A DNA stretch of 64,000 bases, taken from NCBI GenBank assembly GCA_963920525.1, contig OY986439.1:22968819-23032818 (forward strand). Direction: 5' to 3'. This DNA is from Dichetophora obliterata. Taxonomy: Eukaryota; Arthropoda; Insecta; Diptera; Sciomyzidae. The position numbers were made by a program, and so were the translations under genes. Numbering within the stretch: the first letter of the stretch is position 1; every line of letters starts with the position of its first letter. Shown here piece after piece: positions 46,985-57,857 of the stretch. The notes below the pieces were generated by a model, which saw only the letters and a list, made by a program, of their open reading frames with translations, ran no database searches and was not told the origin of the DNA.

Positions 46985-47528
46985 TTTCTTTATTGAGTCT
47001 TTGGAAAAAATGTCCTTACAGACTAGGATTAACAATTTAAAAGTAAAATAACGGTACAACTAAACAGTATAATTACAATACAAATAAACTATTTAACAGT
47101 TCTTTAAAACAATCTTTAGACATTGTAAAATCAAACAAAATTCGAAACGATAGATCATTGTATAAAGACAGAGCTCTTTGAAATGGCTCATTACGAGCAT
47201 AATTAGATCTATGAAATTGAATTGAAAAAGCTTTAAAACGTCGGAACTGTCTTGAAGGTATATCGAAATTTATGCCAAAAGTGAAGGACATTCAATGTAA
47301 CTCGATATCTTGTCACAGATAACAATAAGAGACTGAACTTTTCTCCGCGAATCCAAAATCTTAATGATAAAAAGCAAGGATCTAACATTAAATGAGGGAA
47401 ATTCTTTACGACAATATAATGACCGAGTGCAAATTTTGTGAATCTCTTTTGAATTTGTTCCAATCTCAACGTGGACTCCAAATGAAAGATGCATATTCTA
47501 GTACAGATCTTACAAAGAAATTAAACAA
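46985..47528 (-). pseudogene. LINE (jockey/CR1-like) ORF2, C-terminal part and 3' end
   Basis: Two overlapping minus-strand frames give the usual end of a non-LTR retrotransposon ORF2: LERVQKRF-like EQIQKRFTKFALGH, then RRKVQSLIVICD, and finally a PSRQFRRFKAFSIQFHRSNY region with the closing FDFTMS motif. A frameshift near 47280 separates them. The 3' end shows AATAAAG followed by short ATCTAA repeats (about 46975-46995), a microsatellite-like LINE tail. It is contiguous with 48897-49293 once the MITE is removed. Confidence 0.75.
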
Positions 47529-47530
47529 TA

Positions 47531-48894
47531 GGGGTATTCACACTGACTTGGGTAGTTGAGTACGGGTAGATTGAGTACTTTTGATTATTGCGAGCACACT
47601 AATTTGCCATTGAGTACACAGTAAAAAATATGAGCATAAATTTTATACTATTTTGTATACATATAAATCCAAACCAAAAATATTTTAAAAGTTATACCAT
47701 CAAATCTTATAAATTTTTCCTGACCATTTTTCTCGTCAGACCAATCGAAACCACTATATTTTTAAATTTCCCGAATTCGGTGAATTTTTTTCTTTCGAAC
47801 CAGAATATATTTTAATTTACACATGATATTCATATAAAATTTTTAAATTATAATTACTTTATTATTTTTATAATATTGAGTGGTATAAAATTTAGAAATT
47901 ATTTGGAATAAAAAAAAGGTTAAACCCCACAAATGTTATAAAAAAAGATAAAATTTAAACTCAAATTTTTTACTGTATGCTTTGTAGACTAATTTTAGGC
48001 AGTGCTGCGTGTTTGTTTGATCTCCCCGGTTTGGGAGATGAGAGATGAGTGACAGCTGGAAGAGGGTTGCCACCAAATTATTTTTTGTCATTTTATGTGC
48101 GCAAACACTGAGGCCATTAATTGGGCGTAAAAAAGTTATTTTACATACGAGTAATTTTTAACCTGAACGTTATCCAGCCACAGACCCCCTTACTGCCATA
48201 TAAGAATTTTCATGCGAATCGAAAAAATAATTGTATATATCTGAACCGGCATAACTGTAGTGCGACTACGCCCATTTTAAGTGCAGTTTCCGCAAGCAAC
48301 TAAATTACCAACATTTTAGTCTTATATGACCAAAACCGTCAGAAATATAGTATTTTTATTGATTTGAGGGCGGTAGAAAGGGGTGCGGCAACATTTTTTC
48401 CCTAAACTATTTCGAAAAAAATAGACTGCCAAAAAAGCAGCTCAATTTAACTTACACCTGGCGCACTTTGCTTCACTTCACGCTCATCCCCTAAAAATTA
48501 AGCGTAAACATAGTTCGGCCACGCTCATTTTTAGTTAAGTTGCCGTCAGTAACCATACGAACTAAATTACCAAATTTTAGTCGAATTCGACCAAAATTGT
48601 CTGAATTATAGCATTTTTATTTATTTGTGGGAGGCAATTATTCGAGCTATTAGCCTTGACAACATATGGTGCAAATTTGATGTTCTTATGTCAATTTTTG
48701 TTTATTTTTGCAAAAGGTGATATAACACATGGAAAAAATACTCAATTTGACAAGAAATCAATTTACCCAAACAAGTCAGGGGGCCAGCTAGAGTAGATTG
48801 GTAGATGGGTACTTGGGTACTTGGGCACTTTACAAAAACAAAATGTACGGCATTTGCCAATCTACCCAACTACCCAAGTCAGTGTGAATACCCC
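47531..48894. mobile_element. 1364-bp TA-flanked element, GGGGTATTCAC family, copy 2
   Basis: Ends GGGGTATTCACACTGACTTG (47531) and its exact inverse (to 48894), with about 28 bp of perfect inverted repeat, flanked by TA (47529-47530 and 48895-48896). Inserted in the LINE. Interior AT-rich with no ORF of note; a repeat of the CCTAAATTACCAA/AACTAAATTACC kind occurs at 48300 and 48560. Non-autonomous. Confidence 0.88.
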
Positions 48895-48896
48895 TA

Positions 48897-49293
48897 ATGA
48901 CTTTAAGGAATGAGGGTCTAAAAATTCTGAACTATTTCTATGGATGAACGCAAGTAAAGAGTAGGCTTTACGGACTAATAGTTAATGTGTTGATTAAAAG
49001 TGAACTTAATATCAAAGATGACACCAAGATCTGTGATCGATTGAACATATTTAAGAGGTACGCCAGAAATAGATAAGGGTTATCTTAGGAAATTACTGCT
49101 TTCAGAAAAAGTAATGTGAAAGCATTTAGAAATATTTAAAGGTAGAGCATTCAAACTACTCCATTGATACAAGCTAAGTCAGCTTGTAAGGAAATTATAA
49201 CCAACTTACCCTTCGAAATAGTTTTAGGTCATCAGCATAAAGTAAAAATTTTGAATTGCAGAAAATTTTATTTATATCATTAATGAATAATAT
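48897..49293 (-). pseudogene. LINE reverse transcriptase, C-terminal core (YADD box)
   Basis: Minus-strand reading gives FINDINKIF, then LLYADDLKLF with the catalytic YADD (codons at 49228-49239), followed by KCFHITFSES and ITDLGVIFD, the standard order after RT motif 5. Several internal stops and shifts show decay. It joins 50381-50386 and 51478 once the hAT and Helitron are removed. Confidence 0.85.
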
Positions 49294-50372
49294 CATTGGC
49301 GTCGGAAGCGGGAGGCAAGGGGGCAGTTGCCCCCCACTTTTTTAGCTAGACAAACAATTTAAAAAGAAAACTTCAAAAGTTATTCAAAATATCAGTTTTT
49401 TTTACAACGATAATATTTTTGTATAAAATATTTTCATCTTCTTTCTTTCTTCTTCATAAGCATGCTTGCGGATAACCATTTTCTTTCTCTGTGTTTGCAA
49501 AAAGATAGAACAAAATATAGAGTTTCTACTGCAAACCCACCACTTCAGTTTAAAAGCACCCTTAAGTATGTAGCTTAATACTGTAATATTGTAATCGAAG
49601 CCTTCAACGGAAAAGTGCCTTCTGAACAAAATCTAAAAACAAAACTAGATCTTTATGCACATGAATTTGATGTGAGCGACCTCCACGCGCAACTTAAATT
49701 GCTAAAGCAATTGCCTGGCCAAACACCTTCAAATTGTAGTGGCATTGTATCCCAATTTGCAAAAAATTCGGATACTGTAAAAAAACTATTAAATTAAGTT
49801 GAAAAACTTATTGCTTTGCTTTTGACTGTCAGCAGCTTCATCTGAGCGTTTTTAGTGCAATAAGACGACTTAAAACGTATCTTCGAGCAACTATGACACC
49901 GAAACGACTCACTCATGCGGCACTTATACACATTCACAAAGATAAAACCGAAGAATTGAATTCGATGGAGGTGGTGAAAGAGTTTGTTTCTCGCAAGGAC
50001 AGAAAGAAACATTTTGGAATAATTTAAATTGATATAACTTTTTGTGCCTTATTGCATTTAAACCATGTAAAGATATATCTAGTCTTGCTTTATAAAAGCA
50101 ACCATTATTTTTTATATTTTCATGTTACCGAATGGATATAAAAGATCCTTTAAAGAATGATCTCTTATATTGAAATTGGAAGAACTTTTAAAAATAATGA
50201 AATTTTAATACTTTTTATATATTTTTTTTTTATTTTAAACTAAAATAAAAAATTTGTTTATTCACATTCATGTTTCTGTGAAGAAATTTTGGTGAACTTT
50301 TTTTGCACCACCATTTGTACTGCCCCCCATTTGTACTGCCCCCCCAGATGAAATTCGCTTCCGACGCGCTTG
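49294..50372 (+). mobile_element. hAT remnant inserted in the LINE
   Basis: Ends CATTGGCGTCGGAAGCG (49294) and CGCTTCCGACGCGCTTG (to 50372), flanked by an exact 8-bp duplication AATAATAT (49286-49293 and 50373-50380). Inside the left end is GGCAAGGGGGCAGTTGCC, a small inverted repeat. It carries the C-terminal end of a hAT transposase, so it is an internally deleted autonomous element. Confidence 0.9.
49615..50026 (+). pseudogene. hAT transposase, C-terminal fragment
   Basis: The last part reads FSAIRRLKTYLRATMTPKRL followed by HAALIHIHKD, the signature of the hAT C-terminal dimerisation domain (FS-LRRLKTYLRSTM...ALMHIH in relatives), and ends TAA near 50026. An earlier frame (49615-49797) encodes the helical linker before it. 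An in-frame TGA and a frameshift near 49800-49850 make it non-functional. No catalytic core remains. Confidence 0.85.
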
Positions 50373-50386
50373 AATAATATAAAAAA

Positions 50387-51477
50387 CTAGCTGATATACC
50401 CGGTGTTACTTGAGAGTAATTTATATAAACATTTTAATATACACTTCTCGATTAAATGTTTTTGTAAATTTTGGAATTTTGTAAAACCATGTTGAATTTA
50501 AGTTTGAGAGCACTATAAATATATTTGTTCAAAAAAGGGGAGGGGAGGGGAGGGGGTGGGGGTGGGGGTGGTGAGGCAAAAATATGGACGTCCTTGCATA
50601 AGGAAGATATTAAGAATAGAGAATTTTAATATAGCTGGTATGAAAACATAGATTCTTAGCCCATAACTTTTGATTGGAAAGAGATATTGGGGTAATTTTT
50701 TCACATAAATTATTTTTGAGACTTGATTTTTTTGTAAAAATATAAAAACAACATTTTGGAAAAAATAAATTTGGAGAAAAAAATCAAAACCCTTGTTGTT
50801 TTGATGACAAAAACAGTAAAATAATTTTTGCGCTTAGCTGGAAGAATTTTTGCAAATAAATGCTTTGTCATATGAAAGGTAGCCAAATGTGCAATTTTTA
50901 ATTGATTTCATTTTTACAACAACAACAATTTTTGGGGCATTTTGTGAGTAAAAAGTCAATATTGTGGACCTTTTTTGACATAATCATAAAACATATATAC
51001 ACTCACTTAACGGTACAGTTCAATCTATTTTTGTGAAGGGATTTTATTGAACTTTTCAACAAAAAATATTTGTATGAAATATATTAATGGACAGCGGAGA
51101 TATTTGCATCGAAAGACCAAACTTTGATTTTCATGTCATTTTTTCTCATCGTAGGTAACGATGTTTTATGAAAAAGTCGTTGTACTGAAAATTTCTCTAA
51201 TTTTGAAGGTATATGAGTGTTTTTGATTTCAAAATAACAAAAAATTTTTAAAATTAAATACACAAAAATTCCGACACTAAAAAGTTTTATAATAACAAAA
51301 TTACCGTTAGTTGAAAAATTTCAGAGTGGCGTGGCAAAAACTAAGTATGTTACATTTTAAGTTGGGATAAACTTAATATGTGTACCTAGTTTGAGCGAAA
51401 TCCGTTGAACCGTTTAGATTTGTATAAAGGCCAAACAAACAAACAAACAAACAGAAAATGAGTTTTATTACTATAGA
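50387..51477 (-). mobile_element. Helitron-like element, copy 2 (complete ends)
   Basis: On the minus strand it starts TCTATAGTAATAAAACTC (51477) and ends CGGGTATATCAGCTAG (50387), i.e. 5' TC and 3' CTAG, inserted between A (51478) and T (complement of 50386), with no target duplication. These are Helitron hallmarks. 1091 bp, non-autonomous. It interrupts the LINE between GPL and FFI codons. It carries a G-rich tract at 50536-50571. Confidence 0.8.
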
Positions 51478-52052
51478 TAAGGGACCAAAGATACTACCTT
51501 GCGGTACACCCGAAGACGCAAGAAACTTGTAAGAACTTACATTATTAATTGAAACACAGCAAGATCTACTTAAATAAGATTTGATCAAGACTAAAAAAGA
51601 TGAATGAAATTCCATTTTACACATTTTATCAATTAAAATTTTATGACAAACTTTGTCGAACGCCTTTGTAAAATCTGTATAAATTGTATCGATTTGAAAA
51701 CTGAATTCAAATGATGATACACAGTAATTGGTAAATAACGCTAAGTTAGTTACAGTGGAACGTCCAGCTATGAAACCATGCTGTTCTGGGCAGAAACTTC
51801 GTTTGACGAGGAAAATAGTTTATTTTTTATGATTCCCTCGAAAAGTTTAGCGATGGAAGAAAGTTTAGCAATGGTTCGATAGTTACTAATATCGTTTCTG
51901 GATCCAGATTTTAAAGTTGGAGTTATATGAGCCGCTCTCTAAAAATATTCCAGAGGCTAAGGACATATTAAAGATTTTACATAAAGAGGCTGACAAGGCG
52001 CGAACATAGTTAAGTAAGAAAATTGGGAAAAGCCCATCAATATCAGCTTTAA
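51478..52052 (-). pseudogene. LINE reverse transcriptase, N-terminal core
   Basis: Minus-strand motifs: KADIDGLFPIFLLNY right at the piggyBac junction, NYRTIAKLSSIAKLFEGII, and SGVPQGSIFGPL just before the Helitron (RT motif 4 region). These are in the order of jockey/CR1-type RTs. Stops and frame changes occur between them. The frame continues upstream at 55080 and downstream at 50386. Confidence 0.85.
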
Positions 52053-55000
52053 CCCTTGTGTCAACACCCGAAAAATTGCACATCACCGAACACCCGGATA
52101 CCGGGGTATGCCAGTGTATTTTGTATTAAAATAATATGAATGTGTAACATATTATGCGTTTTTTTGTTAACATTTTGTTATTTTAATCCTATAAACCGGT
52201 TTTTTAGGTAGGAAATATGCAGGTTTTGCCAGATTTTTTCAAAAAACTAAATTAAGAAAAAAATTTTTAGGGAAAAAATTTAGCTTAAAAAACGAAAATA
52301 TTTTTTGATTAAGTAAGCAGAAACTATTTTACACAGTAAAAATATGTTTGTTAGTTTTTTTCTCTGGTCACTTTTTATAATTGTTATGTCAAATAAAACC
52401 AAAACAGACCAATAGTTTAATTTATTCTGTCAGTTGTGAAATTTTAAAAACTGTTATTTGTAGTAATAGGTGTTTTTAAAAACTACGCTTATGTCTGAAA
52501 AACTGTAATTCACAATAATATGGCAATACTGGAAATATAGTAACGCATTTTTATTTTGTCTTTGTTTTTTATTTGTTGTTTTGATCATCAGTTTTTGGGA
52601 ATTCCCCTATTTTTGATTGGGCTTTAACATGAAAATCAATTTTGAGTTCGAAGCTTTTTTGGTGGCGTATTATAAATTTGTTAGATTCATTCGTCTTACA
52701 GTGCTTGATGTGAAAATACACAAAAATTATTTGATTTGGAGGACAAAGAAATTTCAAATGAAAAGTGAAAAAGGTTCATTTCTAAGTGATTATAATAAAT
52801 CATTAAATTATGGCAGACGGTGAATGGTTAACTCCCCGGCAATTGAATGCACTTAGAGTTGAAGAGCGAGAAGACTATATAAGTCGAATAATCGAAGAAA
52901 TTTCGGAAAATAATAGTGAGTATGAACAAGAAATTAATCCACGGGCTGATGAAATGGATGAATACGAAGATATTACCATAAATGCAGAGGAATCAGATGC
53001 AGAGGATTTGCAATTACCCGAACTTAATATTGCGGATGAAACTGATTCCGAAGAAGAATTAGAAGTTCCAATTGAAACTATCGGAACAAGTTTTATAGCT
53101 AGAGATGGTACAACTTGGTCATCTCAAGTACCACCAACGCGAAGATATTTATCACACAACATTCTAAGAACCAATATTACTGGACCTACACGGAGAACAG
53201 AAGGTCTTAGCATGTTACATACATTTAAATTGTTGATGACAGAAGAAATTTGTGACATAATTATTCGCGAAACCAACAGAAAAGCGAACCAGTGCTACGA
53301 AAATGAACAAACACAACCCTACAACATCAGTTCATATATGGACACCAATAACAACAACTGAATTTGACGCTTACTTGGGAATACTTTTGTTGGCTGGTGT
53401 GACACATTCTGGATATGTACACAGAACTGATTTGTGGAAAACAAACTCCCATCCGATGTATCGAGCTGCAATGGGTTTGAGGCGTTTTTGGGCTATCAGT
53501 CGCTTTATAAGGTTTGACAATGGCAATACTCGCGAGCAGCGTAAAAAAACTGATAAATCAGCGGCTATATCAGACATTTTCTTGATGCTGAATAGAAACC
53601 TGCAGATGAACTATATAGCAGGAGCCAACGTCACTGTTGATGAGCAGCTTTATCCATTTCGTGGTGGCACTGGATTCACACAATATATACCTTCCAAGCC
53701 AGCGAAGTATGGCATAAAGGTTTGGTGGGTATGTGATGCTGTTACGTCCTATCCACTGAAGGGACAAATATACACTGGTATGGCATCTTCTGGAGAAAGA
53801 GAGAGAAATCTTGGTGACCGTGTAGTCAAAGATTTGTGTTGTAACATGTTTCGTGGAAGTGGACGTACCATTGTGTGTGACAACTTATTTACCACATATA
53901 ATTTGGCTACCACTTTGATGCTGGACTAAAACTTGGCCATATTAGGCACGGTGAATAAGAAACGCACGTTTGTGCCCAGTGAATTTGCTAATCCAAGGGG
54001 CAGAGAAATCCAATCATCACTTTTTGGATTTAGCAGCAACATATCTATGTGTTCTTATGTGGCAAAGAAAAACAAGGCAGTTGTACTCCTCTCCACCAAC
54101 CATTACAGCACCACAGTTGAAGGTCCAAAAAACAAACCGGTCATGATCCTAGACTACAACAGGAGCAAAGGAGGCGTTGATAACATGGACAAATGCCTTG
54201 GGGAATATTCAACAAAAAGGAGAACAAAAAGATGGCCCTTGGCATTTTTTTATAATATATTAGATGTGGCTGCATTTGCAGCTTTTGTTATATATATGGA
54301 AAATAATCCACATCTGAAGACTTCAACCAACCGTAGAAGGCTTTTTCTGCAAAAATTGAGTGAGGAATTAGCCATTCCAGAAATTGTAAAACGCTCACAA
54401 AATGTTCAAATCACTCGCAACTTTTCTTCGCGCAATGGCATTGAAGGAATACTGGGTCGCCCATTGAAATTCATTGCTGAAGATCTTCCAGAAAGCCCTC
54501 AAGAAGAACGTGATGCTTCTGGCAGGATCAAACATAAAGGCAACTGCTACTTATGCCCCAGGAAGAGGCCGACACGAAAAGCTTGCATTATGTGTAAAAA
54601 ACCTGTTTGTTTAGAACATTCCATTGACACCACGCAATGCAAAAGATGTCTTAGATAAATTAACAATAATTTTTTATGATTACATTACATTTACTTTTTT
54701 GTGATAACATTCACTTTTTTATCATAACAATAATTTCAATTAATAGTTTGAGTTCAAGTTAGTTTTTTTTTATAAATGAATTAAAAATGTATGTTCAAAT
54801 AGCACAAAAATGGTTTTCTTAATTTTTTAAAGAAGAATTTTCATACATTTTTCAAGGCATACCCAGGTATCCGGGTGTTGCTTAAAGGGGTACATCGCAA
54901 TAACTGGTGATAACTTTCGTTCTACGACAGATATTAACTTGAAATTTCGTAATTTGATAAAAAACAATATTTTGGACACATTCCGAAAATTTTAAGTTAT

Positions 55001-55075
55001 TCCGGCTACAAAACCCAAGTTATGGCAATTTGAATATGAAAAACATACCCGGGTATGCGGGTGTTGACACAAGGG
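52053..55075 (+). mobile_element. piggyBac element
   Basis: 3023 bp with perfect 18-bp inverted termini CCCTTGTGTCAACACCCG, flanked by TTAA (52049-52052 and 55076-55079). Subterminal inverted copies of AACACCCGGATACC..GGGTATGCC lie at about 52086-52112 and 54855-54881. It carries one transposase gene broken by a frameshift and a stop. Inserted in the LINE; removing it and one TTAA restores the LINE frame. Confidence 0.95.
52810..54658 (+). pseudogene. piggyBac transposase with one frameshift and one stop
   Basis: DDE-type transposase that cuts and pastes at TTAA. The ATG at 52810 opens an acidic N-terminus (to 53361) followed by the DDE_Tnp_1_7 domain. A one-base frameshift near 53335 moves the frame to 53303-53929; the WTPITTTEFDAYLGI segment marks the switch. 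An in-frame TAA at 53927-53929 interrupts it before NLAILGTVNKK. Catalytic aspartates are visible in NVTVDEQLYPFRG, VCDNLFTTYNLA and GGVDNMDKCLG. The C-terminus has a cysteine-rich zinc domain (CYLCPRKRPTRKACIMC...CKRC). Total about 615 residues, near the usual 560-650. With only two lesions the copy died recently or carries assembly errors. Confidence 0.92.
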
Positions 55076-55079
55076 TTAA

Positions 55080-55400
55080 CAGAGTTATTTTCTTGAGTTA
55101 GTGAAACAAAAACGTCCATTTTATTAAGCGTCAAAAAACCCAATTCCAAAAAAGAATCTACGTTTGACAGAACTTTACTGTTGAAATTTGGAGTGCCAAC
55201 ATAGTTGGAACTAAAAAAGTCAGCAAATTGGTTCACTGTTTCATTGATTGTAAAAGAAGAGACACCATTTAAATGCATTTTAGTTGGAATAGTTGAGCCA
55301 CACTTTTTAGATTGAATAAAATTCCAAAAAGATTTAGGATTCGATTTGATATTAACTTCAAACCCCAAGATATATTGTTTATTAAGAATTTATTTAAAAA
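55080..55400 (-). pseudogene. LINE ORF2, region between endonuclease and RT
   Basis: Minus-strand reading with NPKSFWNFIQSKK, VNQFADFFSSNYVG and a final LTQENNSV that joins, across the piggyBac, to KADIDGLFP. SFW-FI-SK and FA-FF-S-Y are typical of jockey/CR1-type LINEs just before the RT core. The sequence upstream of about 55400 is no longer LINE-like, so the copy is 5'-truncated and lacks its endonuclease and ORF1. Confidence 0.8.
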
Positions 55401-55468
55401 ATTGAACACACAACGCTAAAGAGAACACATGAAATGCACAAAACTCTTCTTTAAGTTCCCATTGATAA

Positions 55469-55684
55469 ATGGATACATTACGTAGCCAATTATTTCTTAA
55501 ATACAATGCAGCTGCGATGCCTTCAAAGACTGTATACGATGCTCAATTACTCAATTACACAACTCTCTACATCAAAAACACAAAAAAACGAAAGAGAACA
55601 TATGGAATAGGAACAAAAACATCAAAAAAGAAACAAACGGAAACCACAGATGCCCCAAATTATTTTCACAATTATGTATACTAA
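55469..55684 (+). other. small unrecognised ORF
   Basis: 71 codons from ATG at 55469, with a lysine-rich TKKRKRTYGIGTKTSKKKQ segment and a TAA that overlaps the left edge of the adjacent foldback. No family recognised, no ribosome-start or splice evidence; chance is possible. Confidence 0.2.
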
Positions 55685-56631
55685 GGTGGATCGTTTTGTT
55701 CAGGGGTAAAAAAAAACACTTTTTTTGACACTCATCTTACAGTAGATCTTAAATCCGAGATACCGGATATAGAAATTGGTGGAACCAGCGGTTTTGATTT
55801 AAAAAATCACTTTTTCGCCAAAAATCACCGGTTTTTTCGCCGTTAGTTTTTATCAATCTAAAACAACTGCCCAAAAGTTGGGTGCAAATGAAAGGTATTT
55901 TGGACCCCAAGGTTGTAAATAGGAAGATGGTTAGATTCAAGAAATTTTTTAGTGCAACAGTGTTCAGAATTCGGGCAACATTTCGGATATTTTTCACTAA
56001 AATCGCTATAAAATTGCCATTCTTCAGTAAATTTGGAAAAATTAAGTGTTGTTCAAAAAGACTTGGTGTAATCTATTGATATATAAAAAAAAATAAAAAA
56101 ATCAAAACAGTGGAATTTTTTTAACTTTTTTTGAAAGTATTTTTGATAGGGTATTTTTCACAAAAATCTATAAATCCACTAATTTTCAGTAAATTTTAGA
56201 AAATTTGCAATTTTTGAAATGGTGTGGCTTTGAAGAGGCTTCACCTTTCGTTGTGAACAATCAAAAATGAACATTATTTATAGCGTATGAACAGCAAATT
56301 TATAGCGATTTTAGTAAAAATTACCCAAAATGTTGACCGAATTCTGAACACTGTTGCATTAAAAAATTTCTTGAATCTAAAAATCTTCCTATTTACAACC
56401 TTGGGGTCCAAGATACCTTCCGTTTGCACGTAACTTTTGGGTAGTTATTTCAGATTGATAAAAACTTATGGCGAAAAAACCGGTGATTTTTGGCGAAAAA
56501 GTAATTTTTTTAAATCAAAACCGCTGGATGACAGTTCCACCGATTTCGATATCCTTTTGGATTTAAGATCTACTTGAATCCAGCTCCCAGAATATGAGTG
56601 TCGAAAAAAATGTTTTTTTTTTGATCTACCT
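55684..56631. mobile_element. foldback MITE, AGGTRGATC ends
   Basis: Arms of about 330 bp are inverted copies (55684-56015 and 56300-56631): ends AGGTGGATC and GATCTACCT, flanked by TA (55682-55683 and 56632-56633), with shared inner phrases such as AAATCACCGGTTTTTTCGCC and its inverse. No coding capacity. Confidence 0.85.
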
Positions 56632-56637
56632 TAATGT

Positions 56638-57195
56638 CCCAGCAAAATTTTTGATGCAAATGTGACATGCATTCTTAGCGGCACTGCTTCCAGAAGACAT
56701 TCTATTGATCAAACTCTGCTTTTTCTTAGCCTTAAAAAGCAGTTCTTTCAAGAGGCATTTTTATAAACTACTTCTGGAAGACATTCAATTATTTGAAGTT
56801 CAGAAAAAAGGACATTTTACATTGGAATTTTTTTAAATCCCCCAACAAAACCCAAACACTATTAATTTCCAACACTAAAATCGCTAGAATGTCGGGAAAA
56901 GGAATATTTTCCAAGGGATTTTTTAACCCTCAAACCACAAAAAGCCTTCTTGTCGAATGCCTTCTTAAAGTTCTCCTGAAAAACACCTACTAGAATCCTT
57001 TGATTGAAGGGCTCAAAGAAAGCTTCCATTGAAAAAGTCCTAGAAGCACTTCTAGAGAAGACTAAGGAAAGCATTCCTTCCAATGACATGCATATGTTAA
57101 AAGAATGCCTTCTGGGTATGAAAGTGGAAGGGATGAAATTCAAGACTTTGCTTTCCTCTTTAACTTCTTTTGGAAGCACTTTTTTTGCTAGAAAT
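56638..57195. repeat. dispersed element CCCAGCAAAATTTTT, copy B
   Basis: Direct copy of 43168-43851, starting CCCAGCAAAATTTTTGATGC immediately after the foldback. It lacks part of the middle found in copy A, and the right end is less clear (TTTTTTTGCTAG). An ORF at 57004-57237 lies in it without a known domain. Confidence 0.75.
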
Positions 57196-57257
57196 ACAAT
57201 AATTTTTACGAACAAAAAATGCTATTTTATTTTATAATTCTAAAAAGATATAATTTT

Positions 57258-57690
57258 ACATTAGGTTAGGTTAGGTTGAGACGGCATCCGCTGTACGTGC
57301 TTAAATCATACCGCACGTACTACGGCTCATTCAAACCAATAAGGTCTATTATGATACCGCTGCACACTTGACCTTCAGTCCGAGAGAAATCACATTGAAC
57401 TTTCAGTGAAGCTTAAAAGACCTTTGACGCTTGTCCTTGACAGGTTGTCTAGCTCCGAAAAGAAAAGTGACCTCAGATATTTCTGCCTTCTTCTAACGAG
57501 CGCGGGACTGAAACATAGAAGTTGGGAGATGGTTTTTTCCTTCTCCTCGTCCCTGCAGCTTCTTCAAAAGTCATTTGCGATGACTCCCAGTCTGGAGGTA
57601 AGTCTGCATATTAAGCAGTGCACTGTGATAACGACCACTAGCGTGGCTACTAGGGAGTTCAATCCCGGAAGCTTTTATCGATCCCGTGAT
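57258..57690 (-). pseudogene. second LINE: ORF2 C-terminus with TAACC tail
   Basis: Minus-strand frames show a SCRDEEKEKTISQLLCFSPAL segment (split by small lesions), resembling the C-X2-C...H-L-C-CPAL finger at the end of ORF2 in R1/LOA/I-type LINEs, then FFSELDNLSRTSVKGLLSF near the protein end. The 3' end is (CCTAA)n at 57262-57280, i.e. TTAGG repeats on plus, a known kind of LINE tail and not a telomere. Strongly 5'-truncated. Confidence 0.65.
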
Positions 57691-57857
57691 TATCGGGATT
57701 GAGAATCCAAATCCCGGGATCCCGGTATTAGTTTAGGATTGAAAACTTTAAGAAGTAAATAATTCAAAACGTTTTAATACAATTTTTAGTAATTTATTGC
57801 TTTAAAATAAAAATGTATATTAATTCATTTATAAACCAACGAAAACAAAACACATTA

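Noticed and set aside
57258..57280. Telomeric TTAGG repeat
   Set aside because: Only about three units and adjoining a truncated LINE ORF2 end.
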